Below are positions 1 through 7,463 of a DNA stretch of 64,000 nt, in pieces. The stretch spans positions 115,772-179,771 of the forward strand of contig DEIA01000009.1 in the NCBI GenBank assembly GCA_002352225.1, read 5' to 3'. Position 1 is the stretch's first letter, and each line of letters begins with the position of its first letter. The notes under the pieces are model-generated. The model was not told where the DNA came from. It did not search any database and saw only the letters and a list, made by a program, of their open reading frames with translations. The stretch comes from Flammeovirgaceae bacterium UBA2786 (GTDB lineage: Bacteria > Bacteroidota > Bacteroidia > Cytophagales > Cyclobacteriaceae). The position numbers and the translations under genes are program-made.

Positions 1-278
1 AGACATTTATCATCTACAATAATAGGCTCTACATTTTTCTCCCACTCTTCATTCCAGTTCTGTTTTTCAATTTCATCAAACTGAAACACAAGCGGGCTAA
101 CGTGCGCATACTTTTCTTTGATTTCTTGCAGCAACTGTTTATCAAACGCATTGCCTTCTGTGTATGCTTCAAAACCCGTTTCGGTTTCCATAAACGTATC
201 GAAGCCTGCTTCGGCTATTTCGGCCATCAGGATTTCGGAGTACTCTGAATTGCACGTTACTTGTAAGCGTGAATACAT
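1..278 (-). CDS. prmA: Ribosomal protein L11 methyltransferase, N-terminal part (runs off the window)
   Basis: This reads from an ATG at 278 down to the window edge, giving 92 open codons without a stop. The N-terminus has the small alpha/beta pattern of PrmA (residues 1-50 include SEILMAEIAEAGFDTF). It is followed by the conserved EIEKQNWNEEWEKN segment that precedes the SAM-binding domain. PrmA trimethylates lysines of ribosomal protein L11 in the cytoplasm. The catalytic Rossmann domain lies outside the window. It sits just downstream of tpiA on the same strand, an adjacency I recall from other Bacteroidota. Only the N-terminal domain can be judged here. Confidence 0.85.
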   Translation of the reverse strand, partial: MYSRLQVTCNSEYSEILMAEIAEAGFDTFMETETGFEAYTEGNAFDKQLLQEIKEKYAHVSPLVFQFDEIEKQNWNEEWEKNVEPIIVDDKC

Positions 279-305
279 ACTTAAATTATCAAATGAGTCA
301 ATTTT

Positions 306-325
306 CAATGGTCAATTGACCATTG
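306..325. repeat. Perfect 20-bp palindrome between tpiA and prmA
   Basis: The sequence CAATGGTCAA followed by its exact reverse complement forms a perfect palindrome. It is nested inside a second inverted pair, GTCAATTT at 297-304 and AAATTGAC at 336-343. As RNA it could fold as an 8-bp stem with an AATT loop. There is no good T-tract on either side, so it is not a textbook terminator. It could be a protein-binding site, a weak terminator of tpiA, or a dispersed intergenic repeat. Confidence 0.7.
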
Positions 326-333
326 GCTAATTT

Positions 334-1095
334 TTAAATTGACTTAATTATCTCCGTAAACTCGCGACTCTTCAATGACGCACCTCCCACCAAACCGCCA
401 TCTACATCGGGGTTAGCAAATAGTTCTTTTGCATTGGCTGCGTTTACGCTTCCTCCATATAGAATAGAAATTTCTTCAGCAACAGCCTGACCATATTTGG
501 CGGCAAGATGTTTACGGATTATGGCGTGCATGTCTTGTGCCTGTTGTGCTGTAGCCGTTTTACCGGTGCCAATGGCCCACACCGGCTCATATGCAATTAC
601 TACTTTTTGAATCGCTTCAGCTGAAAGATGGAACAAGGCTTCCTCCACCTGCTTCTTCACAAGTTGTTCATGACCGTTGGCTTCGCGCACTTCTAATGGT
701 TCGCCACAACAAAAGATGGGAGTAAGGCCGTTAGCTAAAGCGATGTCGGTTTTTTTAGTGAGCAATTTTGAATCTTCTCCAAAGTATTGTCTGCGTTCGC
801 TATGGCCGAGAATTACATAAGGCACTCCCATTGACTTTAACATGGATGCTGAAGTTTCTCCTGTATAAGCTCCCGATGCATGCTCGCTGCAATTTTGTGC
901 CCCCACCGAAATACGTGCGTTACTACCCAGCAGATTTTTTACCGGAACCAGATATGGAAACGGAGTGCACAATACCACTTTCACATTTCCTTTTACCTCA
1001 TCGGCAATCATGCCAATAAGTTCAGAAGTAAGTGTTTGAGCTTCTTCCAGGGTTTTATTCATCTTCCAGTTACCGGCCACAATTTTTGAACGCAT
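334..1095 (-). CDS. tpiA: Triosephosphate isomerase
   Basis: This enzyme interconverts dihydroxyacetone phosphate and glyceraldehyde 3-phosphate in glycolysis and gluconeogenesis, in the cytoplasm. At 253 residues it has the usual length for a TIM barrel. The catalytic residues are all visible: N9 and K11 in GNWKMN, H98 in GHSERR, and E170 in AYEPVWAIGTGK, where the flexible loop 6 begins. The phosphate-binding ending GGSVN/GGLVGGASL is also present. The start is the ATG at 1095. It lies 23 bp downstream of the DUF6702 gene and 55 bp upstream of prmA, so the three minus-strand genes may be co-transcribed. Confidence 0.97.
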   Translation of the reverse strand: MRSKIVAGNWKMNKTLEEAQTLTSELIGMIADEVKGNVKVVLCTPFPYLVPVKNLLGSNARISVGAQNCSEHASGAYTGETSASMLKSMGVPYVILGHSERRQYFGEDSKLLTKKTDIALANGLTPIFCCGEPLEVREANGHEQLVKKQVEEALFHLSAEAIQKVVIAYEPVWAIGTGKTATAQQAQDMHAIIRKHLAAKYGQAVAEEISILYGGSVNAANAKELFANPDVDGGLVGGASLKSREFTEIIKSI

Positions 1096-1118
1096 ATTAT
1101 ATAGTTGTTTAAATTTTT

Positions 1119-1604
1119 CTATTTGGAATCAAACGTAAATACATCTACCGGTTTATCGCGCAGCAAGCGCGTACTTTTTACCGGCCCGTTGTAGGTTACA
1201 TGCACAATATTCGATTGGTCATCGTACAAATCGAAAATAACCTGATTCTTTACTTCAAGTGTCTTGAACTTTTTTACGTTCGGAATTTCTATGTAGCAGA
1301 TAATGGCCGGATCTTCCCGTTCAAAGCCAAGGAAATTCATCTTCTGTAGTTTGCCATCCAGCTTCACTGTAAATTGCTTCAGTACATACTCACCAATCAC
1401 TTGTTCTGAAGTAAGACCGGCCCCGGGCTCCAACACATCCAACTCCTGGTTATTGCGTTGGTTACGAATACAGCCTTCCAGGTCATCCAGAAAAATTCGT
1501 GATGTAATCTGCAAGGCTTTATCTTTTTCGTTGTAGTTAATTTCCGATACCGACAAATGGATGGGGTGCAGAAAAAACAAACAGGAATAGAGCAGTGAAA
1601 TCAT
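1119..1604 (-). CDS. DUF6702 family protein, probably exported
   Basis: This is a 161-residue protein with a hydrophobic N-terminus (about residues 3-18). The motif HPIHLSVSEINYNEKDKALQITSRIF that begins near residue 13 is the signature of DUF6702 proteins in Bacteroidota. The rest looks beta-rich and no catalytic motif is visible, so the function is unknown. It starts at the ATG at 1604 and is the first gene of the run leading into tpiA and prmA. It is divergent from the HupE-like gene, and the gap between them carries the promoter of the latter. Confidence 0.8.
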   Translation of the reverse strand: MISLLYSCLFFLHPIHLSVSEINYNEKDKALQITSRIFLDDLEGCIRNQRNNQELDVLEPGAGLTSEQVIGEYVLKQFTVKLDGKLQKMNFLGFEREDPAIICYIEIPNVKKFKTLEVKNQVIFDLYDDQSNIVHVTYNGPVKSTRLLRDKPVDVFTFDSK

Positions 1605-1646
1605 GCTAAATGGGGTACCAAAATCATGCCGCCAAAATTAGTTCTA

Positions 1647-1678
1647 ATTGTCCTAAATCAAAATTAAGACTATACTTG
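1647..1678 (+). promoter_or_regulatory. Bacteroidetes-type promoter for the HupE/UreJ-like gene
   Basis: ATTG at 1647-1650 is followed, after 20 bp, by TATACTTG at 1671-1678. This is close to the TTTG / TAnnTTTG pattern of the Bacteroidota primary sigma factor. The -7 box overlaps the earliest possible GTG (1678), which argues for the downstream GTG at 1702 as the start codon. Confidence 0.45.
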
Positions 1679-1701
1679 TGGGTTTTAAAAATCAGGTAGT
1701 T

Positions 1702-2286
1702 GTGAGCGAGTTTGCCTTGTACTTTGGGTTAGGGAAAGATCATATTCTGGATACGAATGGATTCGATCACATTCTGTTTGTAATTGCCCTGTGCGCAGTG
1801 TATTTGTTGCACGACTGGAAGAAGGTGTTGATTCTGGTAACTGCTTTTACCATTGGTCATTCTATTACGCTTGCCTTGGCAACTTTGCAAATTGTTGCCT
1901 TTCCGGGCGAAGTAATTGAGTTTCTTATTCCCCTTACCATTTTTATAACCGCGGTTGCCAATATTTTTAAGAAGGACCACGCCAGCAGCAAAACTGCCAT
2001 TCAACTTAACTATGTATTTGCTTTGTTCTTTGGTCTTATTCACGGGCTTGGGTTTTCCAATTATTTGCGCGAATTGTTGGGCAAAAGTCAGAGTATTGTA
2101 GCTCCTTTGTTTGCCTTTAATGTGGGGCTGGAATTTGGTCAGCTCATTATTGTAGCCTTATTTCTGGTGATTGGATTTTTGCTGGTTCAACTGGTTGGTA
2201 TAACCCGCAGAGACTGGCGCATGGTAATTTCATCGGCTATTGCCGGAATGGCCCTGGTACTTATGAACGAAAGAGTTTTCTGGTAG
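1702..2286 (+). CDS. HupE/UreJ-like membrane protein
   Basis: This is a hydrophobic protein of 194 residues with about five to six membrane helices. It opens with SEFALYFGLGKDHILDTNGFDHILF, the pattern of the HupE/UreJ_2 family, and contains the conserved histidine motifs HILD, FDHI, TIGHSITLALA and LIHGLGFS. Members are putative metal (Ni/Co) permeases. In Bacteroidota they also occur without urease or hydrogenase genes, as here, so the substrate is unknown. The frame is open back to a GTG at 1678, but family alignment and the promoter position favour the GTG at 1702. Confidence 0.8.
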   Translation: MSEFALYFGLGKDHILDTNGFDHILFVIALCAVYLLHDWKKVLILVTAFTIGHSITLALATLQIVAFPGEVIEFLIPLTIFITAVANIFKKDHASSKTAIQLNYVFALFFGLIHGLGFSNYLRELLGKSQSIVAPLFAFNVGLEFGQLIIVALFLVIGFLLVQLVGITRRDWRMVISSAIAGMALVLMNERVFW

Positions 2287-2328
2287 ATATTTTATACCTT
2301 TTGAAACGCGAACTTTAACTCAACTTAT

Positions 2329-4569
2329 ATGAAACAGGTTTTAGCAGGATGCTTTTTGCTGATTGGTTTTACCGCATTGGCACAAAATCCGCAATGGAAA
2401 GGCAAGTTTGAGCAACTTGATCAGATGTTGCCCACCCCTAACGAGTATCGGTCAGGATCAGGCTCACCCGGTCCTAAATACTGGCAACAACAAGCCGATT
2501 ACCTGATCAATGCCGAATTGAATGACGAGAACCAAAGTATTACCGGTGCCGAAACCATTACGTACCACAATAACTCGCCCGATGCACTTACTTACTTATG
2601 GTTGCAATTAGATCAGAACATAAACGCCAAAGACAACAACACCGCTAAAATTTCCAATAACAATGTGCGCGACTCCGTGGATGCCGGAACGTTTGCATCC
2701 TCGCTTGCCTTAACCAACTTTGATGGTGGTTTTAAAATAAAATCAGTAAAGGATGCTTCCGGTAATTCTTTGAAGTACACGATCAATCAAACCATGATGC
2801 GTGTTGATTTACCCAAACCGTTAGGCCCAAATCAAAAGATGTCATTTTCAGTAGAGTGGTCATTCAACATCAACGATCGCGTAAAGCGTATGACGCCCAA
2901 CGATGGACGCAGCGGCATGGAATATTTTCCGGAAGACGACAACTATTATTACATCATTGCTCAATGGTTTCCTCGCCTGTGCGTGTATGATGATGTTAAT
3001 GGCTGGCAAAACAAGCAGTTTTTGGGTCAGGGAGAATTTACCCTCAACTTCGGAAATTATGAAGTAAACCTTACCGTACCGGCCGATCACATTATGGCAG
3101 GCACCGGCATGGTGCAAAACCTGAAAGAAGTTTTAACAGCCGATCAATATGCGCGTTTCGAAAAAGCCAAAACTTCATTCGATAAACCCGTAGTTATCTG
3201 TACACAAGCCGAAGCTGTTCAACGCGAAAAATCAAAATCGAAAGAAAAGAAAACCTGGCGCTTTAAGGCTGAAAATGTGCGCGATTTTGCTTTTGCCACA
3301 AGCCGTAAAATGATTTGGGATGCACAAGCTGTTAAGGTTGGTGATAAAACTCCGCTGGCCATGTCCTACTATCCCAAAGAAGGCAATCCGCTGTGGGAAG
3401 CTGAATCGACCAGGGCGGTTAAGAACACATTAGTTACTTATTCCAAATACTCTATCAACTATCCGTATCCACAAGCTACTTCTGTACACGGAGCTTCATT
3501 GGGCATGGAGTACCCGATGATCTGCTTCAATTTTGGACGCCCACAAAAAGACGGTACCTTTTCTGATCGTGTGAAGTGGGGAATGATTGGCGTAATTATT
3601 CATGAGGTAGGGCACAACTTTTATCCAATGATCATTAACAATGACGAACGCCAGTGGACCTGGATGGATGAAGGCTTAAATACTTTTGTTCAATACCGTA
3701 CCGAAGTAGAAAACTATCCCGACAAACCCATCGGACGCGGTCCGGCCGCAAACATTGTTCCCTACATGAAAGGCAACCCGGATCTGCAACGACCTTTGAT
3801 GGTAAACTCCGAGTCTGTAGTGCGATCCAACTTCGGTAACGAACAATATGCCAAATGTGCCACAGCACTAAACATCCTGCGCGAAACGGTAATGGGCCCT
3901 GAGTTGTTCGACAAAGCCTTTAAAGAATATGCAGAACGTTGGGCTTTTAAACATCCTAAACCAGCTGACTTCTTCCGTACTATGGAAGACGCAAGCGCAG
4001 TTGATCTGGATTGGTTCTGGCGCGGTTGGTTTTACACTACCGACAATTGCGATATGTCGCTGGATGATGTGAAGTGGTTTAAGGTTAAGAAAAATCAGGC
4101 TACTGTTGAAAATAAAGGGAAGAACGTTGCTAAAGGCGACCTGGCCGCAAAAGGTGATAGCAATAAGCCGGCCGACTTCAGCCAGGGACCGCAGTATTTT
4201 AATGTTATTCCAACCGACACTCGCTTCTATGGAGATTTTGCTAATCGTATTGATGATAAGGCGGTGATTTCGCAAATGGAGACAAAGAATTTCTATGAGA
4301 TTACTTTGAGTAACAAAGGCGGGCTGATTATGCCTGTAATTATTGAATGGACATACAAAGATGGCACCAAAGAAATAGAACGACTGCCAGCCGAAATATG
4401 GCGCCTTAATGAAACCAAAATAACCAAAGTGTTTGCCAAGGATAAGGAGGTTGTTAACGTAGTGATAGATCCATTGAAAGAAACGGCTGACATTACTATT
4501 GACAACAATACGTTTCCAAAGAAACCAACAACCAGCAAATTTGACGAATTGAAGAAGGGCCAAAAATAG
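2329..4569 (+). CDS. Secreted M1-family metallopeptidase (first of two paralogues)
   Basis: This is a 746-residue zinc peptidase with a signal peptide (about residues 1-18, ending ALAQ). An N-terminal beta domain, probably substrate-binding, covers about 55-290. The gluzincin catalytic domain has HEVGH at 425-429 and the third zinc ligand E448 in WMDEGLN, the HExxH-x18-E pattern of family M1. The usual GAMEN exopeptidase motif is replaced by GMEYP, about 30 residues before the zinc site. A YTTDN-like region and a beta-rich C-terminus follow. It probably acts in the periplasm or outside the cell on peptides. A close paralogue lies at 5203-7422, with the C-terminal helical segment nearly identical. 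The substrate is unknown. Confidence 0.93.
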   Translation: MKQVLAGCFLLIGFTALAQNPQWKGKFEQLDQMLPTPNEYRSGSGSPGPKYWQQQADYLINAELNDENQSITGAETITYHNNSPDALTYLWLQLDQNINAKDNNTAKISNNNVRDSVDAGTFASSLALTNFDGGFKIKSVKDASGNSLKYTINQTMMRVDLPKPLGPNQKMSFSVEWSFNINDRVKRMTPNDGRSGMEYFPEDDNYYYIIAQWFPRLCVYDDVNGWQNKQFLGQGEFTLNFGNYEVNLTVPADHIMAGTGMVQNLKEVLTADQYARFEKAKTSFDKPVVICTQAEAVQREKSKSKEKKTWRFKAENVRDFAFATSRKMIWDAQAVKVGDKTPLAMSYYPKEGNPLWEAESTRAVKNTLVTYSKYSINYPYPQATSVHGASLGMEYPMICFNFGRPQKDGTFSDRVKWGMIGVIIHEVGHNFYPMIINNDERQWTWMDEGLNTFVQYRTEVENYPDKPIGRGPAANIVPYMKGNPDLQRPLMVNSESVVRSNFGNEQYAKCATALNILRETVMGPELFDKAFKEYAERWAFKHPKPADFFRTMEDASAVDLDWFWRGWFYTTDNCDMSLDDVKWFKVKKNQATVENKGKNVAKGDLAAKGDSNKPADFSQGPQYFNVIPTDTRFYGDFANRIDDKAVISQMETKNFYEITLSNKGGLIMPVIIEWTYKDGTKEIERLPAEIWRLNETKITKVFAKDKEVVNVVIDPLKETADITIDNNTFPKKPTTSKFDELKKGQK

Positions 4570-4608
4570 TTGCTGCCTTTGCTTCCCATATTTGGCATAG
4601 AAAATCCG

Positions 4609-4616
4609 TACCTTTG
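4609..4616 (+). promoter_or_regulatory. -7 promoter element upstream of the toxin-antitoxin pair
   Basis: TACCTTTG matches the TAnnTTTG consensus exactly and lies 14 bp before the antitoxin ATG. No well-spaced TTTG -33 element was found, so this is a partial promoter match. It suggests the pair has its own transcript, separate from the upstream peptidase gene. Confidence 0.4.
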
Positions 4617-4630
4617 AAAAAATAGTAGTC

Positions 4631-4879
4631 ATGTTTACACTGGCAGAAATAAAATCATCGTTGCATCAGCAAATAGCAAATACAGACGATAAAAAGATAC
4701 TGAAGAAAGTTCAGGATTATATCCGTACTCAGACTGGCAATACTAAAAAGACTGTAGCTTATGATGCAGAACTTAATCCGCTAACCATTGAACAATACCG
4801 GGCCGAAGTAAAAAAATCGCTGGCACAGTATAAAAAAGGCAAAGTGATTAGTCAGGATAAAATGGAAAAGAGTATTTGA
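4631..4879 (+). CDS. Probable antitoxin of a RelE/ParE-type module
   Basis: This is a small, highly charged protein of 82 residues. An N-terminal helical part (SSLHQQIANTDDKKILKKVQDYI) is followed by a C-terminal tail with the LTIEQYRAEVKKSLAQYKKG pattern. Such tails occur in antitoxins that wrap around RelE/ParE toxins. No clear DNA-binding fold can be assigned from sequence alone. The stop codon overlaps the start of the next gene (TTGA), the usual arrangement in such modules. The assignment rests mainly on that gene pairing. Confidence 0.7.
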   Translation: MFTLAEIKSSLHQQIANTDDKKILKKVQDYIRTQTGNTKKTVAYDAELNPLTIEQYRAEVKKSLAQYKKGKVISQDKMEKSI

Positions 4880-5169
4880 AACGAAAGCGTGTAATCTGGA
4901 CAGAACGGGCTGCTCAATCACTTGATGCTTTTTGCAGCTATATTGAAGTGGAATCTCCTACAGCCGCTAAGAAAGTACGAAAAGAAATCATCAAAACTAC
5001 TGGTAAGTTAGCCACACACGCTGAAATGTTTCAGCTTGATGAGTGGATGGGCGACCCCGATCTGAATATCAGGCGTTTTTTTAAATGGAGTTACAAAATA
5101 ACTTACCAAGTGTTGGATACAGATGTTGTGATTCTCAACATTTTTCATACCAGCCAAAGTTTTGATTAA
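4876..5169 (+). CDS. RelE/ParE-family toxin
   Basis: This is a 97-residue basic protein. It starts at a TTG that overlaps the antitoxin stop by 4 bp (TTGA), which implies translational coupling. It shows the RelE/ParE pattern: an N-terminal WTERAAQSLDAFCSYIE helix pair, a central PDLNIRRFFKWSYKITYQV strand region with the conserved arginines, and a VVILNIFHTSQ ending. RelE toxins cleave mRNA on ribosomes and ParE toxins block gyrase. The sequence does not decide between them. The module sits between two paralogous peptidase genes. Confidence 0.82.
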   Translation: MKRKRVIWTERAAQSLDAFCSYIEVESPTAAKKVRKEIIKTTGKLATHAEMFQLDEWMGDPDLNIRRFFKWSYKITYQVLDTDVVILNIFHTSQSFD

Positions 5170-5202
5170 AACACATCATTAGAAAGCGAAATATACAGCT
5201 AT

Positions 5203-7422
5203 ATGAAAACCCTTTTATTCCTTCTTTTGTTGGGCGCAGCCCCTGCCTTTGCCCAACAAAAATGGCAAGGCAAGTTTGAGCAGTTAGATCAAACATTACC
5301 AACCCCAAACAGTTATCGCAGTGCATCGGGTGCTCCGGGCATCAACTACTGGCAGCAACGTGCCGACTACGAAATTGATGTTGAGTTGAATGAAGACACA
5401 CAACTCATAACCGGTAAAGAAACCATTACCTATTACAACAATGCTCCAGAAGTATTGCGTTACCTGTGGTTGCAGTTGGATCAGAATAATTTATCCAAAG
5501 GCAACATGACCGATAAAACCGAAACGAACCGGGTGCGCGATTCTATTCCTGCCAAGTTTTTCCCATTATCCGGAGATATGTACGGTTATGATGGCGGATT
5601 CAAAATTAAATCGGTAAAAGATGCGGCAACCGGTAAAGATCTTCCCTTCACCATCAACTTTACCATGATGCGGGTGGATATTCCAACTCCCATGAAAACC
5701 GGTGACAAGTATGCTTTTATGGTGGAGTGGAGTTATATCGAAAAGGATAGAATGAAGTATTCAGAGCGAGGCGGCTATGAATTTTTTCCGGAAGATGGCA
5801 ATGCCTTGTTTACCATAGCCCAATGGTTTCCGCGCATGTGTGTATTTGACGATTACGAAGGTTGGCAGAACAAACAATTTATCGGGCAGGGTGAATATGC
5901 CCTGGTATTTGGAAACTATCGCGTTCGCATAACTGTACCTTCTGATCACATTGTTGGCGCCAGCGGATGGTTGCAAAACCCAAAAGAAGTTCTAACCAAA
6001 GAACAGATTGATCGCTTCGATCGTGCACAAAAAACGTTTGATGCACCGGTATTTATTGTAACCGAAGAAGAGGCGCGCAAAAAAGAAAAGGTGCGCTCGA
6101 AGAAGAAAAGTACCTGGCATTATTACGCTGAGGATGTACGTGATTTTGCCTTTGCTACGTCACGTAAATTTATCTGGGATGCGATGGCTGTAAAGGTTGG
6201 AGATAAAACGCCACTGGCTCAATCTCTATATCCGAAAGAAGGAAATCCGCTTTGGGCGAAAGAATCAACCAAAGCAATTAAGAATACGCTGGAGGTTTAT
6301 TCCGAGCGTACCTTTGATTACCCTTATCCAACAGCATATTCAGTACATACGGCCGATCAAGGTATGGAGTATCCAATGATTTGTTTCAATGGTGGTCGGC
6401 CAAAAGCCGATGGCACCTGGTCGCAACGCACTTACGAAAGCATGGTGGGTGTAATCATTCACGAAGTGGGTCACAATTTCTTTCCCATGATTGTAAACTC
6501 TGACGAAAGACAATGGAGTTGGATGGATGAAGGCTTAAACTCTTTTTTAGAACGCGAAACCAAGCGCGAGCGCTACCCCGATGTAAACATCAACTGGGGT
6601 TCGCCAAAAGGCATGGCTGGTTATATGCGTGGCGATAAAAATATGATGCGCCCCATCATGTGGCAATCCGATAATATTCCGGGTGGCGATTTTGGACCTA
6701 ACGCCTATGGCAAACCTGCGGCCGCATTAACCCTATTGCGCGAAACCGTAATGGGGCCAGAACTGTTCGACAAAGCCTTTAAAGAATATGCACAACGCTG
6801 GATGTTTAAACACCCTAAACCTGCCGATTTCTTCCGAACTATGGAAGATGCCAGTGCGGTTGATCTGGATTGGTTCTGGCGCGGTTGGTTTTACACGGTT
6901 GATAATGTAGATGTAGAATTGGATGAGGTGAAATGGTTTAAAGTAAAAGCTGATGCAAAAGAGGTAGAGAATAAAGGGGTGAAAGCACAAAAAGGTGATC
7001 TTGCTTCCGGTAATTCTAAAAGCAAAGCCACTGACTTTAGTAACGGCCCGCAGGAGTTTACCATGGTTAATACACCTGAAACATACTATGGCGATTTTCG
7101 CAACCGTATAAACGATGGAGAGATAAGGCAAGCTCTTACTAACAAAAATCTTTACGAAATTACCTTAAAGAACAAAGGCGGATTAGTTACGCCTGTTGTT
7201 ATTGAGTGGACATACAAGGATGGCAGCAAAGAAATTGAACACATTCCCGCTGAAATCTGGCGCCTGAATGAAACTGAGGTGAAGAAAGTTTTTGTGAAAG
7301 AGAAAGAAGTAACCCGTGTAGTGATTGACCCTACTGGTGAAACCGGAGAAGTATTTCCGGCTGATAATGTTTTCCCTAAAAAAGTCGCAGAAAATAAATT
7401 CGATCAACTGAAGAAGAATTAA
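5203..7422 (+). CDS. Secreted M1-family metallopeptidase (second paralogue)
   Basis: This 739-residue protein is co-linear with the peptidase at 2329-4569. It has a signal peptide (residues 1-17, ending AFAQ), the mature start QKWQGKFEQLDQTLPTPNSYRS, HEVGH at 420-424 and E443 in WMDEGLN, and GMEYP in place of GAMEN. The block from RETVMGPELFDKAFKEYA through WFWRGWFYT is almost identical to its paralogue, also at DNA level around 6735-6895. It starts 33 bp after the toxin gene. A bidirectional terminator follows. Duplication is evident, but whether the two copies differ in substrate cannot be seen. Confidence 0.93.
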   Translation: MKTLLFLLLLGAAPAFAQQKWQGKFEQLDQTLPTPNSYRSASGAPGINYWQQRADYEIDVELNEDTQLITGKETITYYNNAPEVLRYLWLQLDQNNLSKGNMTDKTETNRVRDSIPAKFFPLSGDMYGYDGGFKIKSVKDAATGKDLPFTINFTMMRVDIPTPMKTGDKYAFMVEWSYIEKDRMKYSERGGYEFFPEDGNALFTIAQWFPRMCVFDDYEGWQNKQFIGQGEYALVFGNYRVRITVPSDHIVGASGWLQNPKEVLTKEQIDRFDRAQKTFDAPVFIVTEEEARKKEKVRSKKKSTWHYYAEDVRDFAFATSRKFIWDAMAVKVGDKTPLAQSLYPKEGNPLWAKESTKAIKNTLEVYSERTFDYPYPTAYSVHTADQGMEYPMICFNGGRPKADGTWSQRTYESMVGVIIHEVGHNFFPMIVNSDERQWSWMDEGLNSFLERETKRERYPDVNINWGSPKGMAGYMRGDKNMMRPIMWQSDNIPGGDFGPNAYGKPAAALTLLRETVMGPELFDKAFKEYAQRWMFKHPKPADFFRTMEDASAVDLDWFWRGWFYTVDNVDVELDEVKWFKVKADAKEVENKGVKAQKGDLASGNSKSKATDFSNGPQEFTMVNTPETYYGDFRNRINDGEIRQALTNKNLYEITLKNKGGLVTPVVIEWTYKDGSKEIEHIPAEIWRLNETEVKKVFVKEKEVTRVVIDPTGETGEVFPADNVFPKKVAENKFDQLKKN

Positions 7423-7428
7423 AAAGTT

Positions 7429-7460
7429 GCTGGTTGCTGGAATAATTTCCTGCAACCAGC
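7429..7460. terminator. Bidirectional Rho-independent terminator
   Basis: GCTGGTTGC at 7429-7437 pairs with GCAACCAGC at 7452-7460, with an inner GG/CC extension and an AATAATTT loop. T-rich stretches follow on both strands (ATTATTTTT on plus, CTTTTTAATT on minus). It sits between the convergent peptidase gene and propeller gene. Confidence 0.75.
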
Positions 7461-7463
7461 GCA

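Noticed and set aside
118..330. 70-residue plus-strand ORF
   Set aside because: It is the antisense shadow of the PrmA N-terminus, which has clear family motifs.
3868..4632. 254-residue minus-strand ORF inside the first M1 peptidase gene
   Set aside because: It is antisense to a gene with intact motifs and has no recognisable domain or start context.
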